A stretch of 64,000 bases of DNA from contig JABABU010000026.1 of the NCBI GenBank assembly GCA_014238065.1, positions 1-64,000 of the forward strand, in the 5' to 3' direction. The DNA comes from Actinomycetota bacterium. GTDB lineage: Bacteria > Actinomycetota > Acidimicrobiia > Acidimicrobiales > Poriferisodalaceae. Below the pieces are notes generated by a model. The model searched no databases and was not told the DNA's origin. It was given only the letters and a program-made list of their open reading frames with translations. Numbering within the stretch: position 1 is the first letter of the stretch; the number at the start of each line of letters is the position of its first letter. Position numbers and translations under genes: made by a program. Below are positions 32,824 through 42,028 of the stretch, one piece after another.

Positions 32824-33471
32824 ATGACCACTGAACGTCCAACGCCTGGATTCATCGGTCGTCTGCGGTCCCGCCAAGCTGGTAGACCCAGAGGTGTCGT
32901 CGGTCGGGCTGTTGGTCGGCTCATGGTCAAGGACACCGCGCTCGGCAATGACCGCAACTTGGAACTCGTCGGCCACGTGGACGGTCAGACGGTGCTCGAC
33001 CTCGGCTTCGGCCAGGGCAGAACGGTCGAGATACTCGCCGAGCGAGGGGCCAAAGTCCTCGGAAGCGAGGTGTCGCGAACGATGTTGATGCAGGCGACTC
33101 GACGAAACCGCAAAGCCATCGCCAACAACATGGTCGATCTTCGTCTCTCGGACGGAGTCACGATTCCCTTCGACACGAATTCCACCGACGCCATCGTCAC
33201 GGCGCACACCATCTACTTCTGGCCAGACCCACAGGCCACCCTCACCGACATGTGTCGGGTGTTACGCCCTGGCGGCTACCTCACGCTCGCGTTCAACTGT
33301 GCGGATGAGGGGGTGCCGGACTGGATGGACCCCTCCGTGTTCTCGAGTTACACGATGTTCGAAGTGATCAAGATGCTGGAAGTGGCCGGATTCGTCGACG
33401 TCGAGGCAGGTGGTGCGAAGGACGCGCCTCCTGCCATGCGATGGGTGCGCGCCAAGAACCCCCTCGTATGA
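32824..33471 (+). CDS. SAM-dependent methyltransferase (class I)
   Basis: A 215-residue methyltransferase. Motif I is TVLDLGFGQGRTVEIL, followed by the acidic SEVSRTMLMQATRRN and motif III VLRPGGYLTLAFNC. The N-terminal 40 residues are basic (GFIGRLRSRQAGRPRG) with a short helix. Closest in style to methyltransferase type 11. Substrate unknown; its partner upstream is a reductase. Confidence 0.85.
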   Translation: MTTERPTPGFIGRLRSRQAGRPRGVVGRAVGRLMVKDTALGNDRNLELVGHVDGQTVLDLGFGQGRTVEILAERGAKVLGSEVSRTMLMQATRRNRKAIANNMVDLRLSDGVTIPFDTNSTDAIVTAHTIYFWPDPQATLTDMCRVLRPGGYLTLAFNCADEGVPDWMDPSVFSSYTMFEVIKMLEVAGFVDVEAGGAKDAPPAMRWVRAKNPLV

Positions 33472-33559
33472 CCTTCTTGCGGTACATCTCACGTTCCGGC
33501 GTCATCCAAGGACCTGCACGTCCCTGTGCCGCGGGGGTCTCAGCGACCTCGGCATGAGA

Positions 33560-35104
33560 TCAGGGTTGGCCGTAGTGCTCGCGAAGCTCGCGTTTGAGGA
33601 CCTTACCGGTTGCGTTGTGTGGGATCTCGTCGATGAACACCACCGACTGAGGCACCTTGAAGCGAGCGAGGTTCGCCCGGCAATGATTGATGATCGCGGC
33701 CTCGTCGATCGAGCGACCCTCCTTTACCACCACACACGCTCGCCCGACCTCGACCCACTTGTCGTCAGGAATGCCGATGACCGACACCTCCCCGATCTCG
33801 TCGAGTTGATACATGACGCTTTCAACCTCGGCCGGATAGACGTTCTCACCACCAGAGATGTACATGTCCTTCCAACGATCGACGATGTAATAGAAGCCGT
33901 CCTCGTCCATGCGGGCCGCGTCGCCGGTGTGCAACCAACCATCGGTGAACGACTCTTCGTTTGCTTCCGGCCGATTCCAGTAACCGGGCGTGATGTTCGG
34001 CCCACGGCACCACAGTTCGCCCGTTTCCCCGACAGGCGTGAGATTGCCGTCCTCATCGACGATCTTCGCCTCTGTGTGCATACATGGAAGTCCGGCTGAA
34101 CCGATCTTCGCCGCCGCGTCCTCTGGCTTGAGCGCAAGCACGAGCGGCGAGGTCTCTGTCATGCCGAAACCTTGCTGCAGAGGAAGACCTTTCGCTCCCC
34201 AGGTCTCGATGAGCGGAACCGGCGTGGGCGACCCTCCAACGCCACAGTTCCGGATGGTCGGGAAAGTCGCGTCCTCGAAGGCAGGAACCTGACTCATGAA
34301 CAGGAAGTTGGCCGGAACTGCCAGCAGGTGCGTCACCCCAACATCCGGATCGTTCATCAACCGCAGACACTCAGCGGGGTCGAACGTCCGCATGATGAGG
34401 TTCAGTCCGCCGAAGTGGAACGCGGGGTTGGCGAAACAGTTCAGCCCACCCGTGTGGAACAGGGGCAGGACAGCAAGGTTCACCATGTCAGGACCGAGCA
34501 GGAAGAACTCGACGCAGTTGACGGCGTTCCAGAACGTCATGCCCTGGGTGATCAACGCTCCTTTGGGCCGACCAGTTGTGCCCGACGTGTACATGATCGT
34601 CAGCGTGTCGTCGTGAGTGCACGGGTGATTTTGCTTGAGCGGCAGCGGCGCTGAGGTCGCGAGAACATCCTCGTACGACGCAGCCGCGCCCGACGCATCT
34701 GGCGTCTCCCATGTCATCCGGTGCGCTATGTCGCACGATTTGACAAGGGTCTCCGCGGTCTCGATGAAGTCATCGTCGTGAATCAACAGAGACGGCGTGC
34801 AATCGCCGAAGATGAACTCGAGCTCCGCGACCGCCAGCCGCCAGTTCACCGGGACGAACACAGCACCGAGCTTCCAGCAGGCGAACTGGACCTCGAAGAA
34901 GTTGCTGTTGTTGTTGGCCAGCACACCGACGCGATCACCATGGCCGATGCCGAACTCCTTTCGCAGCGCGGTCGCGAGTCGGCTCGTCCGATCGTTGACC
35001 TGGGCCCAATTGAACTCACGCCCGGTGTCGAGGTCGTGAACTGCTGCCTTGTCGGGTCGGGTGTACGCGTGATGCGCCAACCAGTCGAACGATGGAACAC
35101 TCAT
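33560..35104 (-). CDS. Acyl-CoA synthetase (ANL superfamily, FadD-like)
   Basis: A 514-residue adenylate-forming enzyme from ATG 35104. It carries the P-loop TIMYTSGTTGRPKGALIT, the A5-type segment QGFGMTETSPL, TGDAARMDEDGFYYIVDR with the hinge DRWKDMYISGGENVYPAEVE and the terminal catalytic Lys in NATGKVLKRELREHY. It activates a carboxylic acid, probably a fatty or aromatic acid, to its CoA thioester. The 192-nt open extension upstream is not family-like. Confidence 0.94.
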   Translation of the reverse strand: MSVPSFDWLAHHAYTRPDKAAVHDLDTGREFNWAQVNDRTSRLATALRKEFGIGHGDRVGVLANNNSNFFEVQFACWKLGAVFVPVNWRLAVAELEFIFGDCTPSLLIHDDDFIETAETLVKSCDIAHRMTWETPDASGAAASYEDVLATSAPLPLKQNHPCTHDDTLTIMYTSGTTGRPKGALITQGMTFWNAVNCVEFFLLGPDMVNLAVLPLFHTGGLNCFANPAFHFGGLNLIMRTFDPAECLRLMNDPDVGVTHLLAVPANFLFMSQVPAFEDATFPTIRNCGVGGSPTPVPLIETWGAKGLPLQQGFGMTETSPLVLALKPEDAAAKIGSAGLPCMHTEAKIVDEDGNLTPVGETGELWCRGPNITPGYWNRPEANEESFTDGWLHTGDAARMDEDGFYYIVDRWKDMYISGGENVYPAEVESVMYQLDEIGEVSVIGIPDDKWVEVGRACVVVKEGRSIDEAAIINHCRANLARFKVPQSVVFIDEIPHNATGKVLKRELREHYGQP

Positions 35105-35370
35105 TTCCGTCCTCTTCCCCTCAGCCCCACCTGATCGCTGCATCAATTCTCCACCCCACGGCAGCGTCGCGCCAACAGCACCTGCTTCCTGGCGACGGTT
35201 CAGCCGGCGATCGTGACCCGGGAAGGCGTCGTCGGCACCCGGATCCGAGCCGACGGGTGCCTGGCGGTCACTCAGCGGCAACTGCCGGTCCGACATGTCA
35301 ACCGGGACCGACCGGCCACCGTTGGGTAGTGTCGCTCAACGTTCCCGATCAGTGACGAGAGGCCACGATC

Positions 35371-36573
35371 GTGCCGAGATTCTCATCGCGTCTCAGGTCG
35401 ATCGTGACCGCAGAAGCTTCGTTGTTGTTGAGCCAGGTGAGCGACCTGCAGCGCGCCGGCAGACCAGTGACTGCGTTGTGCGTTGGCGAGCCAGACTTCG
35501 AAACCCCCGACGCGGTCAGAGCCGCTGCGAAGAGAGCCATCGACGCTGGCAGAACGAAATACGCGCCGCTCGCCGGCATTCACGAACTGCGCGAGGCTGC
35601 GTGCCGCAAGCTCAAGCGGGACAACGAACTCGACTACGAGGTCGACCAGATCGTCGCCAGCACCGGCGGCAAGCAGGTCATCTACAACGCATTCATGGCA
35701 ACCGTGGACCCCGGCGACGAGGTCATCGTCCCGTCCCCGTACTGGGCCGCATATCCGGACCTCGTGCGTATCTGTGGCGGAGTCCCGATCGTGGCCGAAA
35801 CCAGACAGGACGAGAACTACATCCTCCAGCCGGAGACATTGGCCGCGAACATCACGAACAACACCAGATGGCTGATCCTCAACAGCCCGAACAATCCGAC
35901 AGGTGCTGTCTACGGCCGGGATCATCTCGAATCACTCGCTTCGGTACTGCGCTCTCATCCTGACATCTGGATACTGAGCGACGACATCTACGAACACATC
36001 GTGTTCGGTGATACAGCTTTCGTCACTCTCGCCCAGATCGCCCCCGACCTCAGCGACCGGACACTCATCGTGAACGGATGCTCCAAGGGTTACGCGATGA
36101 CGGGTTGGCGGCTCGGATTCGGAGCAGGCCACCGGGATCTGATTACCGAGATGATTCAGGTCCAGTCTCAAGTCACACTCGCTCCCTCAACAGTAAGCCA
36201 GTGGGCAGCCATCACCGCTCTGGAAGAGGGGTTGTCGCTGAAACCCGAACAACTGGCGGTACTCAACGCCAGACGAGATCTTGCTGCGGCGATCATGAAC
36301 CGCACGGAAGGGCTGCATTGCGATCACCCGAACGGTGCGTTCTACATTTATGTGAACTGCGCTGACGCTCTTGGCAAGGCAACCCCTGATGGGCAGACGA
36401 TCACCAGCGACCGCGCCCTGTGCAACTACCTGTTGTCACATGCTGACGTCGCTGTCATGCCAGGATCCGCCTATGGCCTCTCTCCCTATTTTCGCCTGTC
36501 GTATGCGGTGGACACCGACGAGTTGAGAGCAGCATGCTTCCGCATCGAGGACGCCTGCACGGCGCTGCGATGA
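35371..36573 (+). CDS. Aspartate/aromatic-type aminotransferase (class I)
   Basis: A 400-residue PLP aminotransferase from GTG 35371. It has the Asn of LNSPNNPTGAVYG, the Asp-Tyr region ILSDDIYEHIVFGD, the Schiff-base lysine in VNGCSKGYAMTGWRLGF and the substrate Arg in SPYFRLSYAVD. The closest match in pattern is the AspC-Ib group (Thermus/Bacillus-type aspartate aminotransferase). It lies 96 nt upstream of the lactonase gene. Confidence 0.92.
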   Translation: MPRFSSRLRSIVTAEASLLLSQVSDLQRAGRPVTALCVGEPDFETPDAVRAAAKRAIDAGRTKYAPLAGIHELREAACRKLKRDNELDYEVDQIVASTGGKQVIYNAFMATVDPGDEVIVPSPYWAAYPDLVRICGGVPIVAETRQDENYILQPETLAANITNNTRWLILNSPNNPTGAVYGRDHLESLASVLRSHPDIWILSDDIYEHIVFGDTAFVTLAQIAPDLSDRTLIVNGCSKGYAMTGWRLGFGAGHRDLITEMIQVQSQVTLAPSTVSQWAAITALEEGLSLKPEQLAVLNARRDLAAAIMNRTEGLHCDHPNGAFYIYVNCADALGKATPDGQTITSDRALCNYLLSHADVAVMPGSAYGLSPYFRLSYAVDTDELRAACFRIEDACTALR

Positions 36574-36669
36574 ACCACTGGGCGTGTGGGGATGGAGCGG
36601 TGCGTGCTTCGACACTCGAAGTGCGCGGCCGGGTTGCGATCAGCGATACTCAAGGTTCCGGGAGGGACG

Positions 36670-37545
36670 ATGGTCGAGATTGCCCAGGTTGCCGGGCCAG
36701 CTGAATTGGGCGAATGCCCCATCTGGAGCGAGGCCGAGCAGGTCCTGTATTGGATCGATATCGACGGAAGGACGGTCCGACGGTTCAATCCGACAACAGG
36801 AGCCGACGAGCAGCGCACGATGGCTGGGCGGCCTGGCTCGATGGTGCTCACGACGACTCCTGGGCGTTTCCTGGTCGCAACCGAACATCTGCTCGTGTGG
36901 TTCGACTGGGCGACCGGCATCACGGCACCATTCGCACAGCTTGAACAGGCGTCGACGGGAAATCGGTTGAACGACGGTCGCACCGATCCTGCCGGGCGAT
37001 TCGTGGTGGGAAGCATGTGGGAAGACAGCTCGGCGAGAGTCGCTTCCGGCCTGCTGCACCAGGTCGAAGCAGACGGTTCGTCGACCGTGGTCCGACGAGA
37101 AATCGGCGTCACGAATGGCATCGCATTCGATCCTGAGCGTGGTCGCGCCTACTTCGCAGACACACACACGGCGACGATCGTCATGTGGGACTACGACGTC
37201 GATTCCGGAACTCGACGCAATGAACGACTGTTCTTCGACTACTCGGGGCACCCGGGAGCACCTGACGGCGGGTGCGTCGACGCTGATGGCTGTTACTGGT
37301 CGGCCTCGGTTGGCGGATGGTCGGTGATCAGGATCACCCCCGACGGTGAACTCGATCGACGCATCGAGGTCCCGGTCCATCGACCATCGATGCCATGCTT
37401 CGGAGGCCCAGACCTCTCGACCCTGTACCTCACATCGATCAGGAGCAGGTCCGACCCTGACCGCGACGGCTTCGATCAGGGCGCTCTCCTCGCCATCGAT
37501 GCCGGAACGCAGGGTGTCCTCGACACACCATTCGCTACAGGCTGA
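36670..37545 (+). CDS. SMP-30/gluconolactonase/LRE-like lactonase
   Basis: A 291-residue six-bladed beta-propeller from ATG 36670, with GGAGGG right upstream; the longer frame to 36586 lacks this. Family marks are GECPIWSEAEQVLYWIDIDG (metal-binding Glu and first blade), RLNDGRTDPAGRFVVGSM, TNGIAFDPERGRAYFADT and GGCVDADGCYWSA. Such enzymes hydrolyse sugar or other lactones with a divalent metal. It leads a rightward unit with an uncharacterised gene 5 nt later and the selenoprotein gene. Confidence 0.9.
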   Translation: MVEIAQVAGPAELGECPIWSEAEQVLYWIDIDGRTVRRFNPTTGADEQRTMAGRPGSMVLTTTPGRFLVATEHLLVWFDWATGITAPFAQLEQASTGNRLNDGRTDPAGRFVVGSMWEDSSARVASGLLHQVEADGSSTVVRREIGVTNGIAFDPERGRAYFADTHTATIVMWDYDVDSGTRRNERLFFDYSGHPGAPDGGCVDADGCYWSASVGGWSVIRITPDGELDRRIEVPVHRPSMPCFGGPDLSTLYLTSIRSRSDPDRDGFDQGALLAIDAGTQGVLDTPFATG

Positions 37546-37550
37546 CAACC

Positions 37551-38648
37551 ATGGCAGACATCTCCGAAACCCATCCCGGCGCTCGGCCCGGCTTTCTCGT
37601 CGACGAGCCCTCCGCCGCCATCGAGACGATGTTCGCCGACGGACTCACCGACGGCTTGCCGGTCGTACCTGCGACGCCGGCGCTCGTCGGCGCGATGCTC
37701 GAGGCAGGACCATGGGCGGCCGGCGACACCCTACTGGTCGAGCCGACCCGAGATGCTGTGGTCACGGCATACCAAGCTGCCGTGTGCGCAGTGATGGCCG
37801 GGGCCGAGCCGAAGGCGTTTCCGATCATCGGCGCGACGCTCGACGCGATGGGCGACAAGCGTTTCTTCCTGCACGGGCCAACAACGAGCACCGGTGGGGC
37901 GACCATCATGATCATCGTCAGCGGACCTGCCGCAGCTACGGTCGGCGTTCACGGCGCCGAGAACTTGTTCGGCCCGGGATTCAGAGCAAATGCAACCATC
38001 GGTCGCACAATCCGGCTCGTGCAACTACTGTGCCTCACCGCCATTCCAGGCGAGCTCGACAAGTCGACCCAGGGTTGGCCTGGCAAGTTCAGCTTGTGTT
38101 TCACCGAGAACCTCGATGCGAGCCCATGGGAGCCGCTGCACGTCTCTCTCGGCTACGCGGCCGACCAATCGACCGTCACGATCTTCGCGGCGGAGTCAGG
38201 GCACAGCATCGTCAACCACGGCGCAGGCGACCCCGAGAAGCTGCTCATGACCGCTGCCGACACGATGGCTTCGCTCGGCAGCTTCAGCCCCGGCCGATCA
38301 GTCGTCGTCTGGGCGCCCGAGCACGCAGCCAAGCTGGCCGCGTGGTCGAGAACAGAGGTACAGGAGTATCTCTACGAACACTCGGGTCGAGATCTCGCAA
38401 CGTTGAAACGCTCTGGCAAGATCGAGGACGCGCCCGATCGTGACATCGACTGGCGCGGCAAGTGGCAAGCGGAGGGCGACACCGAGATCCACGAAGGTGA
38501 CGAAACAGTGATGGTCAAACGCGGCTGGGCGCCCGAGGACATTCTCGTGCTCACAGGAGGAGGCACAGCGGGCGGACACTCTGCCTTTTTCCCGTCATGG
38601 AGCAGAGGTCGTAGTGTTGCCTTCATCACGAGAGAGGTACAGATGTGA
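37551..38648 (+). CDS. Uncharacterised protein translationally coupled to the UGSC selenoprotein
   Basis: A 365-residue soluble protein I do not recognise as a characterised family. It has an alpha/beta character with glycine-rich stretches (PTTSTGGATIMIIVSGPAA, then VHGAENLFGPGFRAN) and a Gly-rich end (VLTGGGTAGGHSAFFPSW) resembling a phosphate- or nucleotide-binding loop, though not a P-loop. Three cysteines are scattered (AVCAVMAG, QLLCLTA, SLCFTEN). It begins 5 nt after the lactonase gene and its stop TGA (38646-38648) overlaps the GTG start of the selenoprotein (38645), so the two are made together. A direct partnership is inferred. Confidence 0.75.
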   Translation: MADISETHPGARPGFLVDEPSAAIETMFADGLTDGLPVVPATPALVGAMLEAGPWAAGDTLLVEPTRDAVVTAYQAAVCAVMAGAEPKAFPIIGATLDAMGDKRFFLHGPTTSTGGATIMIIVSGPAAATVGVHGAENLFGPGFRANATIGRTIRLVQLLCLTAIPGELDKSTQGWPGKFSLCFTENLDASPWEPLHVSLGYAADQSTVTIFAAESGHSIVNHGAGDPEKLLMTAADTMASLGSFSPGRSVVVWAPEHAAKLAAWSRTEVQEYLYEHSGRDLATLKRSGKIEDAPDRDIDWRGKWQAEGDTEIHEGDETVMVKRGWAPEDILVLTGGGTAGGHSAFFPSWSRGRSVAFITREVQM

Positions 38649-39181
38649 GCAACATGCTCATCCTCGATCCGCGACCACCCGTAACCGAAGCCGCGAACGA
38701 TCTCGCGCCTCGACTGACGACACTCGACAATGCAGTGATCGGACTGGTTCACAACGGCAAGACCCACGGCCGCGAACTGATGGAGATGGTCATTGACGAG
38801 CTGCGCGGTCGGTGGTCGATTGCCGAAGTCATGCACATCGGCCCGCCGAGTCCGGGGTACGGCGGAAACCCTGACGACGCGAAACCGGCAGCCGAGGCCA
38901 TCATGGCCGCAATCTCTGCAATCGGCGATTGAGGCAGCTGTTCGTCGGGCAGTGTGTTCGACTCGATCCTCTTCGAACGGCAAGGCATCCCTTCGGTGCC
39001 GATCATCACCGAGCCGTTCAGGCCGACCGCCGAGGCGCTCTACAAGGCCCAGGGCATCAGCGGATACCAGTACGTGGCGGTCGAGCACCCGATCACCAGC
39101 CTCGACCACAACGAGCTTCGCGAGCGAGCCAGGTTTGCCGCACCACTTGTTGAGGCCGCGTTGCTCGAAATAGAGAATTGA
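38645..39181 (+). CDS. UGSC-family selenoprotein (in-frame UGA read as selenocysteine)
   Basis: Two in-frame halves are joined by TGA 38930-38932. Residues 1-95 run from GTG 38645 (MSNMLILDPRPPVTEAANDL) to AAISAIGD, and the frame continues with GSCSSGSVFDSILFERQGIP to TGA 39181, giving 178 residues with selenocysteine at position 96. The site reads U-G-S-C, the motif that names the UGSC selenoprotein family known mainly from marine bacteria. It has a redox-type Sec/Cys pair three apart. A hairpin suited to SelB binding follows at 38937-38981, and tRNA-Sec, SelA and SelB are encoded in this window. The start overlaps the preceding gene by 4 nt. Biochemical function is unknown. Confidence 0.88.
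38937..38981 (+). promoter_or_regulatory. Putative bacterial SECIS element
   Basis: GCTGTTCG (38937-38944) pairs over 8 bp (one G-T) with CGAACGGC (38974-38981), starting 4 nt after the UGA (38932). Inside, TCG (38945-38947) can pair with CGA (38959-38961) around an 11-nt loop GGCAGTGTGTT containing G-T dinucleotides. Distance and shape fit bacterial SECIS hairpins; pairing was judged by eye. Confidence 0.6.
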
Positions 39182-39327
39182 TGTCGAACCGGACGGCGAT
39201 CGTGGTCGGGGCATGCACCAGGGAACCAGCCGGAGCAGCGCAGCACGCTGTCGCACCGGAGACAGACGTCTTCCCGCATCATCTTGAGGTCGGGCTCGCC
39301 GCTGTCCACTCGACCGTGCTCGGCTGA
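39181..39327 (+). CDS. Doubtful small ORF after the selenoprotein gene
   Basis: A 48-residue frame whose ATG overlaps the last base of the selenoprotein stop (TGATG). It reads MSNRTAIVVGACTREPAG and ends HSTVLG. The coupled start is attractive, but there is no homology, no secondary-structure logic and no strong codon signal, so it could be read-through filler before the MazG-like gene. Confidence 0.25.
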   Translation: MSNRTAIVVGACTREPAGAAQHAVAPETDVFPHHLEVGLAAVHSTVLG

Positions 39328-39331
39328 GCTG

Positions 39332-39619
39332 GTGCACCTCGACGAGCTCCGCGACCTGATGGTCGAGACCTACGGGCTACAAGACACCGAACGCGGCGTT
39401 CCAGCCACGATTGCCTGGATCGCCGAGGAGGTCGGTGAACTCGCACAAGCGGTCAGGAAAGGCACCCGCGAGCAACAACTCCACGAACTCGGCGACGTGT
39501 TGGCCTGGGTCGCTTCTCTCGCAGCGCAGCTCAATCTGTCGATGGACGAGGCCATCGAGCGATTCGAAGACGGCTGCCCAAAGTGCGGATCCCGTCCCTG
39601 TTCGTGCTCTCAAGGATGA
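39332..39619 (+). CDS. MazG-like nucleotide pyrophosphohydrolase domain protein
   Basis: About 95 residues from a likely GTG at 39332. The all-alpha NTP-PPase core is present: AWIAEEVGELAQAVRKG with the EExxE metal-binding pattern (EEVGE) and HELGDVLAWVASLA giving the second ExxD acidic site (ELGDV). The C-terminus is a short cysteine-rich tail (CPKCGSRPCSC) that could bind zinc, as in some actinobacterial MazG-like proteins. It hydrolyses unwanted nucleotides. The start codon is uncertain because no ribosome binding site is seen. Confidence 0.8.
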   Translation: MHLDELRDLMVETYGLQDTERGVPATIAWIAEEVGELAQAVRKGTREQQLHELGDVLAWVASLAAQLNLSMDEAIERFEDGCPKCGSRPCSCSQG

Positions 39620-39640
39620 TGGTGAAGCGCACCATCATCT

Positions 39641-39641
<1 letters not shown>
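39613..39641. terminator. Hairpin terminator between mazG-like gene and asd
   Basis: GATGATGGTG (39615-39624) pairs perfectly with CACCATCATC (39630-39639) around loop AAGCG, extendable by two outer pairs (one G-T) to 39613-39641. It overlaps the mazG-like stop and touches the first base of the asd stop (39641), serving both convergent genes. Confidence 0.75.
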
Positions 39642-40705
<1,064 letters not shown>

Positions 40706-40715
40706 TTACCAGCCG

Positions 40716-41966
40716 CTACTTCCGCTCTGGCAGAGGAGCCGAATAGACGTCGACGGCATCGAGGCCAAACGCCGCGTGCAGACGCTGTACCGCAACGTCG
40801 CATTCGGCTGCGTCGACGATGACCGAAATTCGGATCGTGGATGTCGAGATCATCTGGATGTTGATGCCTTCGTTCGCCAGGGTCTCGAACATCGTGGCCG
40901 CGATGCCGGGGCTCGACTTCATGCCGGCGCCAACCAGCGAAACCTTCGCAATGTCGGATTCCTGGCTGATCGTGCCGCCCTCGAATTCACGGGCGAGATC
41001 GTCGAGCACCGACTGACTCGCGGTGACCTCGGTCTTGGGCAGCGTGAACGACATGTCGGTCTTGGCATCCACCGACGTGCTCTGCACGATCATGTCGATG
41101 TTCACACCGGCATCGGCGAGGGCCCGAACGATGCTCGCAGCGACACCTGGTCGATCCGGAACGTTCGTGATGGTGACCTTGGCCTCTGTGAGGTCGTGGG
41201 TCACACCACTGATGATCGGTTCTTCCATTGAGCCCTCCTCTGCGGTGACCCAGGTTCCTGGCTCCCATGTGAAACTCGATCGGACGTGCAGATCGACGTT
41301 GTGGTTTCGAGCGAACTCGACAGACCGAAGTGCCAGAACTCGGCCACCGGTCGCAGCCATCTCGAGCATTTCATCGAAGCTGATGCGACCAAGCTTGCGC
41401 GCTCTCGGACAGATCCTCGGATCGGCCGAGAAGACGCCGGTGACGTCGGTGTAGATCTCGCACACGTCGGCATCGAGCGCCGCTGCGAGCGCGACCGCGG
41501 TGGTATCGGACCCCCCGCGACCAAGCGTGGTGATCTCCCGTTCGAGTGATTGGCCCTGGAACCCGGCCACGACGCACACCGTTCCCTCTGAAATGGCATC
41601 CCTGACACGGTCGCCTTTGACCTCGAGGATCTTGGCTCTGCCGTGATCGTTGTCGGTGATGATGCCGACCTGGCTGCCGGTGAAGCTCTTGGCCGAGACA
41701 TCCATGTCGGCGAGCGCCATACACAGCAGCGACATGCTCTTTCGTTCGCCAGCGGTGAGCAGCATGTCCATCTCGCGGCCGGGGTGAACGCTGGACACCT
41801 CCCTCGCCAGGGCGATGAGGCCGTCGGTGTCCTTACCCATCGCGCTGACGACAGCGATCACGTCGTGACCCTGCCGCTTCGTGAACGAGATGTGCTCCGC
41901 AACGGCACGGATTCGGTCCGCGTCGGCCACCGAAGTGCCACCGTACTTCTGAACGAGAAGAGCCAC
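40716..41966 (-). CDS. lysC: Aspartokinase with two ACT domains
   Basis: A 416-residue aspartate kinase from GTG 41966. It opens with the signature KYGGTSVADADRI, followed by LLTAGERKSMSLL and GFQGQSLEREITTLGRGGSDTTA. Residues about 265-400 are two ACT domains (VTITNVPDRPGVAASIVRAL, then VSLVGAGMKSSPGIAATMF), the lysine/threonine feedback module. It is the alpha form and may also encode a beta subunit from an internal start. It leads the lysC-asd pair. Confidence 0.96.
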   Translation of the reverse strand: MALLVQKYGGTSVADADRIRAVAEHISFTKRQGHDVIAVVSAMGKDTDGLIALAREVSSVHPGREMDMLLTAGERKSMSLLCMALADMDVSAKSFTGSQVGIITDNDHGRAKILEVKGDRVRDAISEGTVCVVAGFQGQSLEREITTLGRGGSDTTAVALAAALDADVCEIYTDVTGVFSADPRICPRARKLGRISFDEMLEMAATGGRVLALRSVEFARNHNVDLHVRSSFTWEPGTWVTAEEGSMEEPIISGVTHDLTEAKVTITNVPDRPGVAASIVRALADAGVNIDMIVQSTSVDAKTDMSFTLPKTEVTASQSVLDDLAREFEGGTISQESDIAKVSLVGAGMKSSPGIAATMFETLANEGINIQMISTSTIRISVIVDAAECDVAVQRLHAAFGLDAVDVYSAPLPERK

Positions 41967-41974
41967 GGGTCATC

Positions 41975-41980
41975 AAGATA
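41975..41980 (-). promoter_or_regulatory. Probable -10 box of lysC (TATCTT)
   Basis: Read on the minus strand, TATCTT is 8 nt from the GTG of lysC at 41966, with no Shine-Dalgarno in between. Confidence 0.4.
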
Positions 41981-42014
41981 CCGCGAAGCGATGTCGGTTC
42001 TCGTCGTGTATTGG

Positions 42015-42020
42015 TACCTT
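42015..42020 (+). promoter_or_regulatory. Probable -10 box of the cyclophilin gene (TACCTT)
   Basis: TACCTT ends 8 nt before ATG 42029. It lies within the 62-nt divergent gap with lysC, whose own box is at 41975-41980. Confidence 0.4.
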
Positions 42021-42028
42021 GGCGGGGC

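Noticed and set aside
38645-39181. Selenoprotein halves as two separate small hypothetical genes or a pseudogene
   Set aside because: The frame continues across one TGA, the junction is the known UGSC motif, a hairpin follows, and the Sec machinery is present in the same window.
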